From the NCBI RefSeq assembly GCF_002514735.1, contig NZ_NBWU01000001.1:992001-1056000 (forward strand): a stretch of DNA of 64,000 nucleotides, in the 5' to 3' direction. Numbering within the stretch: the stretch's first letter is position 1; every line of letters begins with the position of its first letter. Below are positions 9,213-17,066 of the stretch, in pieces. The stretch comes from Sediminicola luteus (GTDB lineage Bacteria > Bacteroidota > Bacteroidia > Flavobacteriales > Flavobacteriaceae). A program made the position numbers and the translations under genes. The notes below the pieces were generated by a model. That model was given only the letters and a program-made list of their open reading frames with translations. It made no database searches and was not told the origin of the DNA.

Positions 9213-9953
9213 ATGTTACAAGTTAAAAACCTACATGCCGGGGTAGAGGACAAAGGAATCCTGAAAGGCATAAACCTAGAGGTAAAACCCGGAGAGGTAC
9301 ATGCCATTATGGGACCCAACGGTTCGGGCAAGTCTACCCTTTCGTCGGTTATCGCCGGGCGCGAAGATTTTGAGGTTACCGAAGGGGAGATTCTTTTGGA
9401 AGGTGAAAACCTAGAAGATGTAGCCCCGGAAGAGCGTGCCCATAAAGGTATTTTCCTATCGTTCCAATATCCGGTGGAGATTCCTGGGGTATCGGTGACC
9501 AACTTTATGAAAACCGCCATTAACGAAAGTCGTAAGGCCAAAGGGCTCGAAGAAATGCCTGCCAACGAAATGTTGAAACTCATCCGTGAGAAATCGGCTT
9601 TGTTGGAGATCGATCGTAAGTTTTTGTCACGCTCGTTGAACGAAGGCTTTTCGGGAGGTGAGAAAAAGCGTAACGAGATCTTTCAAATGGCCATGCTGGA
9701 ACCCAAACTCGCCATTTTGGACGAAACCGATTCCGGACTCGATATCGATGCCTTGCGTATCGTAGCCAATGGCGTAAACAAACTTCGATCCGAAGAGAAC
9801 GCCATTGTGGTGATTACCCACTATCAAAGGCTGTTGGACTATATCGTTCCTGATTTCGTACACGTATTGCACGATGGTAAGATCGTAAAATCGGGTGGCA
9901 AGGAACTAGCTCTGGAGCTCGAGGAAAAAGGATATGATTGGGTAAAAGCCTAA
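9213..9953 (+). CDS. sufC: Fe-S assembly ATPase SufC
   Basis: A 246-residue ABC-type ATPase that energises the SufBCD scaffold. Visible motifs are Walker [10 protein letters not shown], the SufC signature [13 protein letters not shown], Walker [15 protein letters not shown] and the H-loop [16 protein letters not shown]. It lies between sufB and sufD on the same strand, as in other SUF operons. The 126-bp gap to sufD is long for an operon and contains a repeat-flanked hairpin (10032-10070). Confidence 0.97.
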   Translation: MLQVKNLHAGVEDKGILKGINLEVKPGEVHAIMGPNGSGKSTLSSVIAGREDFEVTEGEILLEGENLEDVAPEERAHKGIFLSFQYPVEIPGVSVTNFMKTAINESRKAKGLEEMPANEMLKLIREKSALLEIDRKFLSRSLNEGFSGGEKKRNEIFQMAMLEPKLAILDETDSGLDIDALRIVANGVNKLRSEENAIVVITHYQRLLDYIVPDFVHVLHDGKIVKSGGKELALELEEKGYDWVKA

Positions 9954-10031
9954 GACTTAAAGGAGTTTATGGTTTACAGGGTTTATAGTTCTCCAATTAT
10001 GGCCTTTGAAAACCTAAAAACACAACAGTGA

Positions 10032-10070
10032 AAACTAGAAACATCAAACGAAGTTTGATAAACTAGAAAC
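10032..10070 (+). repeat. Hairpin flanked by exact 11-bp direct repeats before sufD
   Basis: AAACTAGAAAC at 10032-10042 and again at 10060-10070 directly abut a 17-nt hairpin (ATCAAAC, loop GAA, GTTTGAT; 10043-10059). The second repeat ends 9 bases before the sufD start codon, so the hairpin lies in the translation initiation region of the mRNA. Confidence 0.85.
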
Positions 10071-10079
10071 TGAAAAAGC

Positions 10080-11396
10080 ATGGATTTAAAAGAAAAACTG
10101 GTCTCCTCCTTTATGGTATTCGAAAATCGGGTCGATATCGATCATCCGGTGCACGATATCCGTTCCGAGGCCATCAAGCAATTCGAAGAAAAAGGTTTTC
10201 CTTCCAAAAAGGAGGAAGCTTGGAAATATACCTCGCTTAAAAGTCTTCAAAAACACGATTTCAGCTTGTTTCCAAAAGAAGTTGGGGCCTTGGAGTACAA
10301 AGACGTTAAAAAATATTTTCTGCACGAGATTGATACCTATAAAATCGTATTCGTAGATGGGGTATATAGTTCCTTCTTGTCGGAGACTACCCACGATGGG
10401 GTCGATGTTTGTTTGTTGAGTGCGGCTTTATCCAAAGAAAAGTACGCCCATATCATTGAACGCTATTTCAATAAAACGGCGGCCGCTTCCGATTCCATGA
10501 CCAATTTGAACACGGCTTTTAGTAAGGAAGGTGCCTACATCTACATCCCCAAGGGGAAAATGCCTTTAAAACCTATTGAGATCGTGCATTTCTCTACAGG
10601 TACCGAGGCGGCACTTATGGTGCAGCCCCGTAACCTGATCATCGCCGATGAAAATGCCGAGTTACAGATTATAGAACGCCATCAAAGCCTGACCAAGAAT
10701 CCGGTATTTACCAATGCCGTTACCGAGATTTTTGCCGAAAAAGATGCCCGGGTCGATTTTTACAAAGTGCAAAACGACCATAAAGAGGCTTCTTTGGTAG
10801 ACAACACCTATATCTCGCAACAGACCAATAGTAGGGTCAGTGTGCATACCTTCTCTTTTGGAGGGAATATTACCCGCAACAACCTGAACTACTACCAACA
10901 CGGTGAGCATATCGATTCTACCTTAAAGGGTATTACCATTTTGGGCGATAAACAGCATGTAGACCACCACACCTTGGTACACCACCAACACCCGAACTGT
11001 GAAAGCCACCAAGATTATAAGGGTATTTTCGGCGATAAATCGACCGGGGTGTTCAACGGGAAGATCATTGTGGACAAGATTGCCCAAAAGACCAATGCCT
11101 TTCAACAGAACAATAATGTACTGATCAGTGATAAGGCTACCATTAACGCCAAACCGCAATTAGAGATCTTTGCCGACGATGTTAAATGTTCACACGGTTG
11201 TACCATTGGCCAATTGGATGAAAACGCCCTGTTCTATATGCGTTCACGTGGTATCGGTAAAAAAGAGGCCCAAGCCTTGCTTATGTATGCCTTTTCCAAT
11301 AACGTAATGGAAAGTGTGCGTATTCCGGCCCTAAAACTGCGTATTAACCGATTGATCGCTGAAAAATTAGGGGTTGATTTGGGGTTTGATCTTTAA
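10080..11396 (+). CDS. sufD: Fe-S cluster assembly protein SufD
   Basis: A 438-residue partner of SufB in the SufBC2D scaffold. It has the N-terminal helical part with KKEEAWKYTSLKSL, the beta-helix core, and the C-terminal signature CSHGCTIGQLDENALFYMRSRGI followed by a helical tail. The conserved DVKCSHG segment is part of the site at the SufB-SufD interface. Length matches flavobacterial SufD. In relatives sufS usually follows at once. Here sufS is about 18 kb downstream, and the region after sufD begins with an inverted-repeat element. Confidence 0.96.
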   Translation: MDLKEKLVSSFMVFENRVDIDHPVHDIRSEAIKQFEEKGFPSKKEEAWKYTSLKSLQKHDFSLFPKEVGALEYKDVKKYFLHEIDTYKIVFVDGVYSSFLSETTHDGVDVCLLSAALSKEKYAHIIERYFNKTAAASDSMTNLNTAFSKEGAYIYIPKGKMPLKPIEIVHFSTGTEAALMVQPRNLIIADENAELQIIERHQSLTKNPVFTNAVTEIFAEKDARVDFYKVQNDHKEASLVDNTYISQQTNSRVSVHTFSFGGNITRNNLNYYQHGEHIDSTLKGITILGDKQHVDHHTLVHHQHPNCESHQDYKGIFGDKSTGVFNGKIIVDKIAQKTNAFQQNNNVLISDKATINAKPQLEIFADDVKCSHGCTIGQLDENALFYMRSRGIGKKEAQALLMYAFSNNVMESVRIPALKLRINRLIAEKLGVDLGFDL

Positions 11397-11505
11397 CAGA
11401 AAGATTCACTAAGATTAGAAAATCTTTCATTCTGGAGGGATATCATGTCCATACCGCAATGAACGAGATTTTTCGTCCTTTCGTACTGTCGAATTGACCA
11501 GCGCA

Positions 11506-11692
11506 GTCATTTCGAGCTTAGAGAGAAATCGCATCCAGAACTGATATTCACTCAAAGGTTTCAGATTATCTAACTGATGATTCGACGATTCTGCACTGCC
11601 TAAGTTTCGAAGTTGCAGCAACAAACTAATACCTTAACTACATCCTCCTAAACATGATGCGATTTCTCGGTCGTTACCTCCTTCGAAATGAC
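11506..11692. repeat. Inverted pair of GTCATTTCGA...GAGAAATCGCAT repeats
   Basis: The arm at 11506-11534 (GTCATTTCGAGC ... GAGAAATCGCAT) is repeated in inverse at 11657-11692 (ATGCGATTTCTC ... TTCGAAATGAC), about 120 bases apart. Together they occupy most of the 306-bp gap between sufD and the convergent cytochrome gene. Similar 'GTCATTTCGA' repeats are, from memory, widespread in Flavobacteriia; no gene lies between the arms here. A diverged half copy lies at 45229-45255. Confidence 0.8.
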
Positions 11693-11702
11693 TGATACGG
11701 TC

Positions 11703-13751
11703 CTAATTGATAACAATCTCGTCCAAGAAAATCCAGCTCTTACCACCGGGATTGGGGTGCCAATTGGGGTTGCGCAGCGGACTTTTTACCCGTACCCGAA
11801 CATAATTGGCTTGGCGGGAAGGGAATTCGATAGGAAAGAAATCCATACGTACGTTAGTATTGGGTTTTTCCTTAGGGAAATCGAGATGCGCGACCTGGGT
11901 ATAATTTTCTCCGTCGACCGAGGTCCAAACCGTGGCCCCGGTTGGGAAAAATATCCAATTCGAAGGGGTGGAGAGTGCCCCAATGGAAACCGAAGAGATA
12001 TTACCCCCTTTTTCGAGTTTTAAGGTCGTGGTGGCATGGGTGCCTTCGAAGCCCATCCATTTGCCGTCTACAAAATTGATGGTGCCCCGCCTTCTATCGG
12101 CCAAGGTCTGTGCGCCTGTACCCGGATATTTTTCATGGGGTTGCGGTTGTTGGCCTGTTACCTCAGCCGGATATTTTATTTGGGTAAAGCGCTCTTGTGC
12201 CACCTCGCTCAAGGCCCACCCCCTTTTATGCGCTATGGCCTTTAGTTGTAGGCTTTTATCAACCACCAATTGTCCTTCGTATTGGGTACTGGTGGTATCG
12301 GGTTCGGTACCATCGGTTGTATAATGGATATTTACCCCTTCAAAGAAGTTCTGTAATTGCACCTGGACCGTATCGGTAAAGAAATTGCCACTGGCCAATA
12401 TGAGTGGCGGTTCTACACTGGAAGCGGCAAAGACCGAATCGTGAATCTTCCCTAAAACCAAATTGGGCCGCGACTTTGACAATGCTGTTAAATGGGGTGC
12501 CAAACCTTGGGAGTCCCATAGGTACAATGACCGTAACGCCTTCATTTTTTCCAATAGGGTTAGTGCAGTACTATCTAGATCCGTTCCATAGAGGTTCAAA
12601 CTTTCTAAATGGGGCAATCGCGACAGCACCTTAAGGGTCTCGGCATTCACATCGGTTTGTTGCAATTGTAGTTTTACTAGATTCTTAAAGCGTTTGAGTG
12701 TGCCAGAGATTGTATCGTTGAAATTACTGTAGCCTAAATCGAGCTCGACGATATGCTCGGCCAACGGTTTTAAGGCCGAAAGGCTATTCTCGTCCAAATC
12801 TTTTTTATGGGCCAGACTGACCCGTAATAAGGGATTGCCCTCGGCCAATGGATAGACCGAAACCCCTTGGCTCTGCAACTCCGTCAGTTCATCGCCATCA
12901 AAGGGTGCTAATTCTTGAGCCAAAACGGCCAAAAAGGTGGTGTCTTGTTCCAATTCGCCTAAAATATGGGCCATTTTTGGGGATTGTGCCAAATTCCCCG
13001 CTTGGCAATCGGTACAATGGCCATGGGTGGCCCACCAATCCAGCAAAGCGATTTCTTCTGGACTTAGTTGTACCTTGCCCTTGGGTGGCATATGGGCATC
13101 ACTGTCCAAAGGGACATGTAAACTGGCACCTAAAAGCGGCATTTTCCCCTGAAGTGAATCTAGAACAGAGCCGTTATCGCCCCCTGCCCTGAGTCCGGAT
13201 AGGGTACTCAAATCCAAGCCCCCTTTTATTTTTTTTGGATTATGGCAGCCCACACATTTGGCATCTAGGATAGGCTGCACGATATCGGCATAGACCTGGG
13301 CTTTGGACACATCGGTAATTACCTGGGTATCCGAAGCGGGTTTAGCGGTCAAAAAGTCTTCCCCGTGGGTCATACTTCCGCCATAATGCCCGGTTAAGGT
13401 TATAAGTACCAGCGCTAAAACTATTTGTATACCATATAGTATTTTATTTGATTTCCTCTGAAAATATAGTGCCAAACCGTTAACGATGGTAAAGGCCACC
13501 GCCAACCAACGGTGTGTATCGAGCAAACCACTTTCGTAACCCGTACCATTGCCCAAGATCCAGCCCGTTACTAACGACAAACCGGAAGTGATAAAAGAAA
13601 CCCATAGAATCAGCCGTACCGTACCCTTATGATGTTGCTCGGGTTTCCATAAACCGTAACCTTCCAAGAAGGCCACTAGCATTATGGCCCCAATGGGCAG
13701 GTGTACCAATACCGGATGGAAATTTCCTATGGGAAGGGCGAGTAGGTTCAT
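11703..13751 (-). CDS. Membrane-anchored c-type cytochrome with LRR and chitobiase-C-like domains
   Basis: A 682-residue mosaic. An N-terminal DUF2231-like membrane domain (about four helices, 1-125) starts MNLLALPIGNFHPVLVHLPI. A planctomycete-type cytochrome domain follows with one CxxCH heme site (CVGCH, 166-170), then leucine-rich repeats (about 300-440, e.g. LKRFKNLVKLQL), a chitobiase/FN3-like C-terminal domain with NIHYTTDGTEPD, and a discoidin-like beta sandwich at the end. It is the last gene of a five-gene operon and starts 6 bases after its upstream neighbour ends. A periplasmic redox role at the inner membrane is inferred. Confidence 0.85.
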   Translation of the reverse strand: MNLLALPIGNFHPVLVHLPIGAIMLVAFLEGYGLWKPEQHHKGTVRLILWVSFITSGLSLVTGWILGNGTGYESGLLDTHRWLAVAFTIVNGLALYFQRKSNKILYGIQIVLALVLITLTGHYGGSMTHGEDFLTAKPASDTQVITDVSKAQVYADIVQPILDAKCVGCHNPKKIKGGLDLSTLSGLRAGGDNGSVLDSLQGKMPLLGASLHVPLDSDAHMPPKGKVQLSPEEIALLDWWATHGHCTDCQAGNLAQSPKMAHILGELEQDTTFLAVLAQELAPFDGDELTELQSQGVSVYPLAEGNPLLRVSLAHKKDLDENSLSALKPLAEHIVELDLGYSNFNDTISGTLKRFKNLVKLQLQQTDVNAETLKVLSRLPHLESLNLYGTDLDSTALTLLEKMKALRSLYLWDSQGLAPHLTALSKSRPNLVLGKIHDSVFAASSVEPPLILASGNFFTDTVQVQLQNFFEGVNIHYTTDGTEPDTTSTQYEGQLVVDKSLQLKAIAHKRGWALSEVAQERFTQIKYPAEVTGQQPQPHEKYPGTGAQTLADRRRGTINFVDGKWMGFEGTHATTTLKLEKGGNISSVSIGALSTPSNWIFFPTGATVWTSVDGENYTQVAHLDFPKEKPNTNVRMDFFPIEFPSRQANYVRVRVKSPLRNPNWHPNPGGKSWIFLDEIVIN

Positions 13752-13757
13752 GGGCGG

Positions 13758-14543
13758 TCAGTTAATTAAGATTTCATCCAAAAAAAGCCAAGGGGTGGTA
13801 CCGGCACCATCGTGCCAATCGGGAATACTTGCCAAGGGCTGAATAAGAATGCTGAGTTCGGTATAGGTGCCTTTTTCAATGGGTATGCTAATTAGGGCTA
13901 CTTCTTTGGCCTGGGAACTGGCGGCCTCTTTATATAGTACGGCCCCTACGGCATCCCCCTTATGAAAAACGACTATATGGGAAGGGCCAAAAATCCAGGA
14001 TCCCTGATCTTCTAAAAAACCTACTTTGACTTCTTCAATTTCTAAAGGGGATTTTAAGCGTAAAATCAGCTGTAGGGAATCGGTTTGGAAACCCATCCAA
14101 GCGGAATTGCCCCGAAATGCAGTACTGCCCCGCTTAAGGTCTACCAATCCAGACGGACCAAGGCCCTTATAGCTTTCATGAGGCCTTTCGCTAGTTTGAA
14201 TGATAGCCGTTCGTATATCGTATCTTATTTTATCTACCGTCATGCTAACGTAATCACTACTTTGTAATTCCGGATGAAACGCCTTGGCCATTATTTGACT
14301 GCTTTGGGTTAAGGTGAGTGGGCCATTATACAAGGCATCGGATTCGGTTACTTCTTGCCCATCGGTGCGATACCGGATTTGGACATCCGGATAATCGAGC
14401 TGCAACTGAACTTGTACACTGTCGGTAAACAACTGACTGCTAGCCCAGAGTTGGGGTGGGGCCAGTCCAAATTCTGACATGGCGTTGAATTGCTGTCCAT
14501 AGACCAGGGGGATCATCAACAAGAAAACAAAAACACTTCTCAT
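13758..14543 (-). CDS. Secreted chitobiase-C-like/discoidin-like protein
   Basis: A 261-residue exported protein with a signal peptide (MRSVFVFLLMIPLVYG). An FN3-like chitobiase C-terminal domain follows (DVQIRYRTDGQEVTES), then a discoidin-like domain with KGLGPSGLVDLKRGS and WLFLDEILIN. The whole protein mirrors the last 270 residues of the downstream cytochrome protein, which ends WIFLDEIVIN, so one probably arose by duplication from the other. Its start overlaps the stop of the propeller gene by four bases (ATGA). The ligand is unknown; a carbohydrate or surface-binding role is inference. Confidence 0.8.
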   Translation of the reverse strand: MRSVFVFLLMIPLVYGQQFNAMSEFGLAPPQLWASSQLFTDSVQVQLQLDYPDVQIRYRTDGQEVTESDALYNGPLTLTQSSQIMAKAFHPELQSSDYVSMTVDKIRYDIRTAIIQTSERPHESYKGLGPSGLVDLKRGSTAFRGNSAWMGFQTDSLQLILRLKSPLEIEEVKVGFLEDQGSWIFGPSHIVVFHKGDAVGAVLYKEAASSQAKEVALISIPIEKGTYTELSILIQPLASIPDWHDGAGTTPWLFLDEILIN

Positions 14544-15574
14544 TGGCGTATCAATTTAATAGGATAGGTTTTACCCGCATTCCATTGGGCTACATAGAGG
14601 TTTTCGTCTTGATCTACGCAAACATCATGCGGATGCTGGAATACCTTTACCGTTTGGTACATGGGCGTCAATCCCTTGTCCGTGTAATGTGGTCGGCAGC
14701 CCCCTGGCGCAGAAACCAATCGGTTTTTTTCGTCAAGGATCGATACAAAACCAGTACCTTCGGAACCGTCGCCACTCCAAATCGTAGCTAAATAGACCTG
14801 ATTACCTTGTATTACGGGCCTACAGATAAAAGCACCCGGAAAATCGTAACGTTCCAGATACTTACCATCCATACTAAAGCGTTTTAGGCTATTTTGCTGA
14901 CGGGCCGTAATCAATAGGCTTGGGTTGTTCGCATCGCGATTATCGATACAAATACCATGGGCATTGTTGAAATGGGCATCGGTTGCGCCCCTACCACCAA
15001 AAACGTTCAATAACTCCCCTTTGGCATTATAATGCATAATGTACTGCAAGCCGTAACCATCGGCCACATAAACATCGCCGTTGGCGGCCACAGCTGTTTC
15101 GGTTGGAATGTACTGTTCTGGTTTTTCGTATTTACCACTATCGGCCGGGTAAGGAAAAACCTGTACGATCTGCCCTTCTAGCGTGGTTTTGATTACCTCA
15201 TGACGGGCATTGTCTGAGATATACAGAAAATCTTCCCCGTTTTCCACGTTTAAGGTGAGCCCGTGTGCCCCAGGGAACTCGGTGCCCCAAGTCTCGATCA
15301 ATTTTCCCGAGGTATCGTAAATGATGACATTGTTCTGGGTATGGTTGGTCAGTAATACGATACGCCCTTTGGAATCTTGCACCATTTCGTGGCAGTCGTT
15401 CACCGGATATTTGGAGCTGTCCAAAGCGCCCCAGTCCATATCTATTTTATACCGATGGGTACCATGGCCGATTACCAAGTCTTTATAGGGTTGTAAGGCG
15501 GCTAGGGCCGATGGTGCCGCTACCAGGCCCAAGGCGGTCAACCCCGTTTGTTTTATAAATCCCCTGCGCTGCAT
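14540..15574 (-). CDS. Tat-exported NHL-type six-bladed beta-propeller protein
   Basis: A 344-residue protein with a twin-arginine signal (MQRRGFIKQTGLTALGLVAA). Repeated blades are typical of NHL/SMP-30-like propellers, for example HGLTLNVENGEDFLYISDNA, HGICIDNRDANNPSLLI and HPHDVCVDQDENLYVAQW. Tat export implies folding, perhaps with a cofactor, before transport. It overlaps both neighbours by one to four bases, so the operon is tightly coupled. No catalytic residues can be assigned. Propellers of this kind are often fused to or paired with planctomycete-type cytochromes. Confidence 0.85.
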   Translation of the reverse strand: MQRRGFIKQTGLTALGLVAAPSALAALQPYKDLVIGHGTHRYKIDMDWGALDSSKYPVNDCHEMVQDSKGRIVLLTNHTQNNVIIYDTSGKLIETWGTEFPGAHGLTLNVENGEDFLYISDNARHEVIKTTLEGQIVQVFPYPADSGKYEKPEQYIPTETAVAANGDVYVADGYGLQYIMHYNAKGELLNVFGGRGATDAHFNNAHGICIDNRDANNPSLLITARQQNSLKRFSMDGKYLERYDFPGAFICRPVIQGNQVYLATIWSGDGSEGTGFVSILDEKNRLVSAPGGCRPHYTDKGLTPMYQTVKVFQHPHDVCVDQDENLYVAQWNAGKTYPIKLIRQ

Positions 15575-17064
15575 TAGGCCAAAATATCTTTTACCAGTTT
15601 GCCATGTACATCGGTAAGTCTAAACCGCCTTCCTTGGTATTTATAAGTTAGTTTTTCATGATTTATACCCAACAAATGCAGCATGGTGGCCTGAAAATCG
15701 TGTACATGTACCGGATTCTCGGTGATATTATATCCAAAATCGTCGGTCTCGCCATAGACCATGCCCGGTTTTATACCCCCACCGGCCATCCACATACTAA
15801 AGCTACGCGGATGATGGTCCCGGCCATAATCGGTATCGGTCAGTATTCCCTGGGAATAATTGGTACGACCGAATTCACCGCCCCAAATGATCAAAGTATC
15901 TTCCAAAAGACCCCGTTGCTTTAGGTCGGCCACCAAGGCGGCGGAGGCCTGATCCACATCCTTGGCCTGTTTTTCTATGGCCGCGGGTAAATTAAAATGC
16001 TGGTCCCAACCCATATGGTACAATTGTATAAAACGCACGCCTTGTTCGGCCAATCGGCGCGCCAATAGGCAGTTGGCCGCATAGGTACCCGGCTTACGGG
16101 CCTCTGAACCATACATTTTATAGATATAATCGGGTTCACCACTGATATCCATCACCTCGGGTACCGAAGTTTGCATACGATAGGCCATTTCGTATTGGGC
16201 GATACGGCTTTGGATCTCTGGATCGCCAAAATCTTGATAATGTTTATCGTTCAAAGCGGCAATACGATCCAACATCTCCCGCTTACCGGCCTTTGACATA
16301 CCGTTTGGATCGTTTAAATAGAGTACGGGATCCTTCGCAGCCCTGAACTGCACGCCTTGGTGAAGGGAATGTAAAAACCCGTTGCCCCATAATCGGGTGT
16401 ATAAAGGTTGTCCGGCAGGCCGACCGGTACCCCGGGACAATAATACCGTAAAGGCCGGTAGATTGTCGTTCTCGCTGCCGATACCATAGCTTAACCAAGA
16501 ACCTATACTGGGTCTACCGGGTTGTTGCGAACCGGTTTGGAAAAAGGTGATGGCCGGATCGTGGTTAATGGCCTCGGTATACATGGACTTTACAATACAG
16601 ATATCGTCGGCCATTTTTGCGGTATAGGGTAACAAATCGCTGATCCATGCGCCACTTTTCCCATATTGTTTAAAGTCGAACATAGAGCCGACCATGGGAA
16701 AACTTTCTTGGTTGGAGGTCATTCCGGTTAGGCGTTGCCCATCGCGGACCGATTCGGGCAGGTCTTCTCCCCTACGTTGGTTCAATAAAGGTTTGTAATC
16801 GAACAGTTCGTATTGCGAAGGGCCTCCACTTTGGAACAGGTATATGACCCGTTTGGCCTTGGCCGGTAAATGGAGGGCATCCAGCTCCCCCTTGGTACCA
16901 AAACCACTTTGGGCCACCAATTCGCCCGAGGCATCCTTGGAAAAAAATCGGTACCCCAAGGTGGTCGCCAAGGCGGCCCCACCGATACCGAGGGCAGTTT
17001 TACCCAAAAAAGCCCGGCGATTCAAGTTCAAGGCCCTGTCTTTGATAATCTTTTTTTCTCCCAT
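15574..17064 (-). CDS. DUF1501 protein (Tat-exported, sulfatase-like fold)
   Basis: A 496-residue protein with a Tat signal (LNRRAFLGKTALGIGGAALA) and a DUF1501 core. Typical stretches are AKRVIYLFQSGGPSQYELFD near the start, SWLSYGIGSENDNLPAF, VRFIQLYHMGWDQHFNLP, and TLIIWGGEFGRTNYSQG with DYGRDHHPRSFSMWMAGGG. The metal-binding-like His/Asp residues of the alkaline phosphatase/sulfatase superfamily are plausibly in the GWDQH and GRDHH segments. DUF1501 genes nearly always accompany DUF1549/DUF1553 cytochromes in Planctomycetes, as here. The biochemical role is not established. The stop overlaps the next start (TAATG). Confidence 0.92.
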   Translation of the reverse strand: MGEKKIIKDRALNLNRRAFLGKTALGIGGAALATTLGYRFFSKDASGELVAQSGFGTKGELDALHLPAKAKRVIYLFQSGGPSQYELFDYKPLLNQRRGEDLPESVRDGQRLTGMTSNQESFPMVGSMFDFKQYGKSGAWISDLLPYTAKMADDICIVKSMYTEAINHDPAITFFQTGSQQPGRPSIGSWLSYGIGSENDNLPAFTVLLSRGTGRPAGQPLYTRLWGNGFLHSLHQGVQFRAAKDPVLYLNDPNGMSKAGKREMLDRIAALNDKHYQDFGDPEIQSRIAQYEMAYRMQTSVPEVMDISGEPDYIYKMYGSEARKPGTYAANCLLARRLAEQGVRFIQLYHMGWDQHFNLPAAIEKQAKDVDQASAALVADLKQRGLLEDTLIIWGGEFGRTNYSQGILTDTDYGRDHHPRSFSMWMAGGGIKPGMVYGETDDFGYNITENPVHVHDFQATMLHLLGINHEKLTYKYQGRRFRLTDVHGKLVKDILA

Positions 17065-17066
17065 GG

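Noticed and set aside
11427-11624. 65-codon minus-strand ORF behind sufD
   Set aside because: It lies in the inverted-repeat element and has no recognisable protein features.
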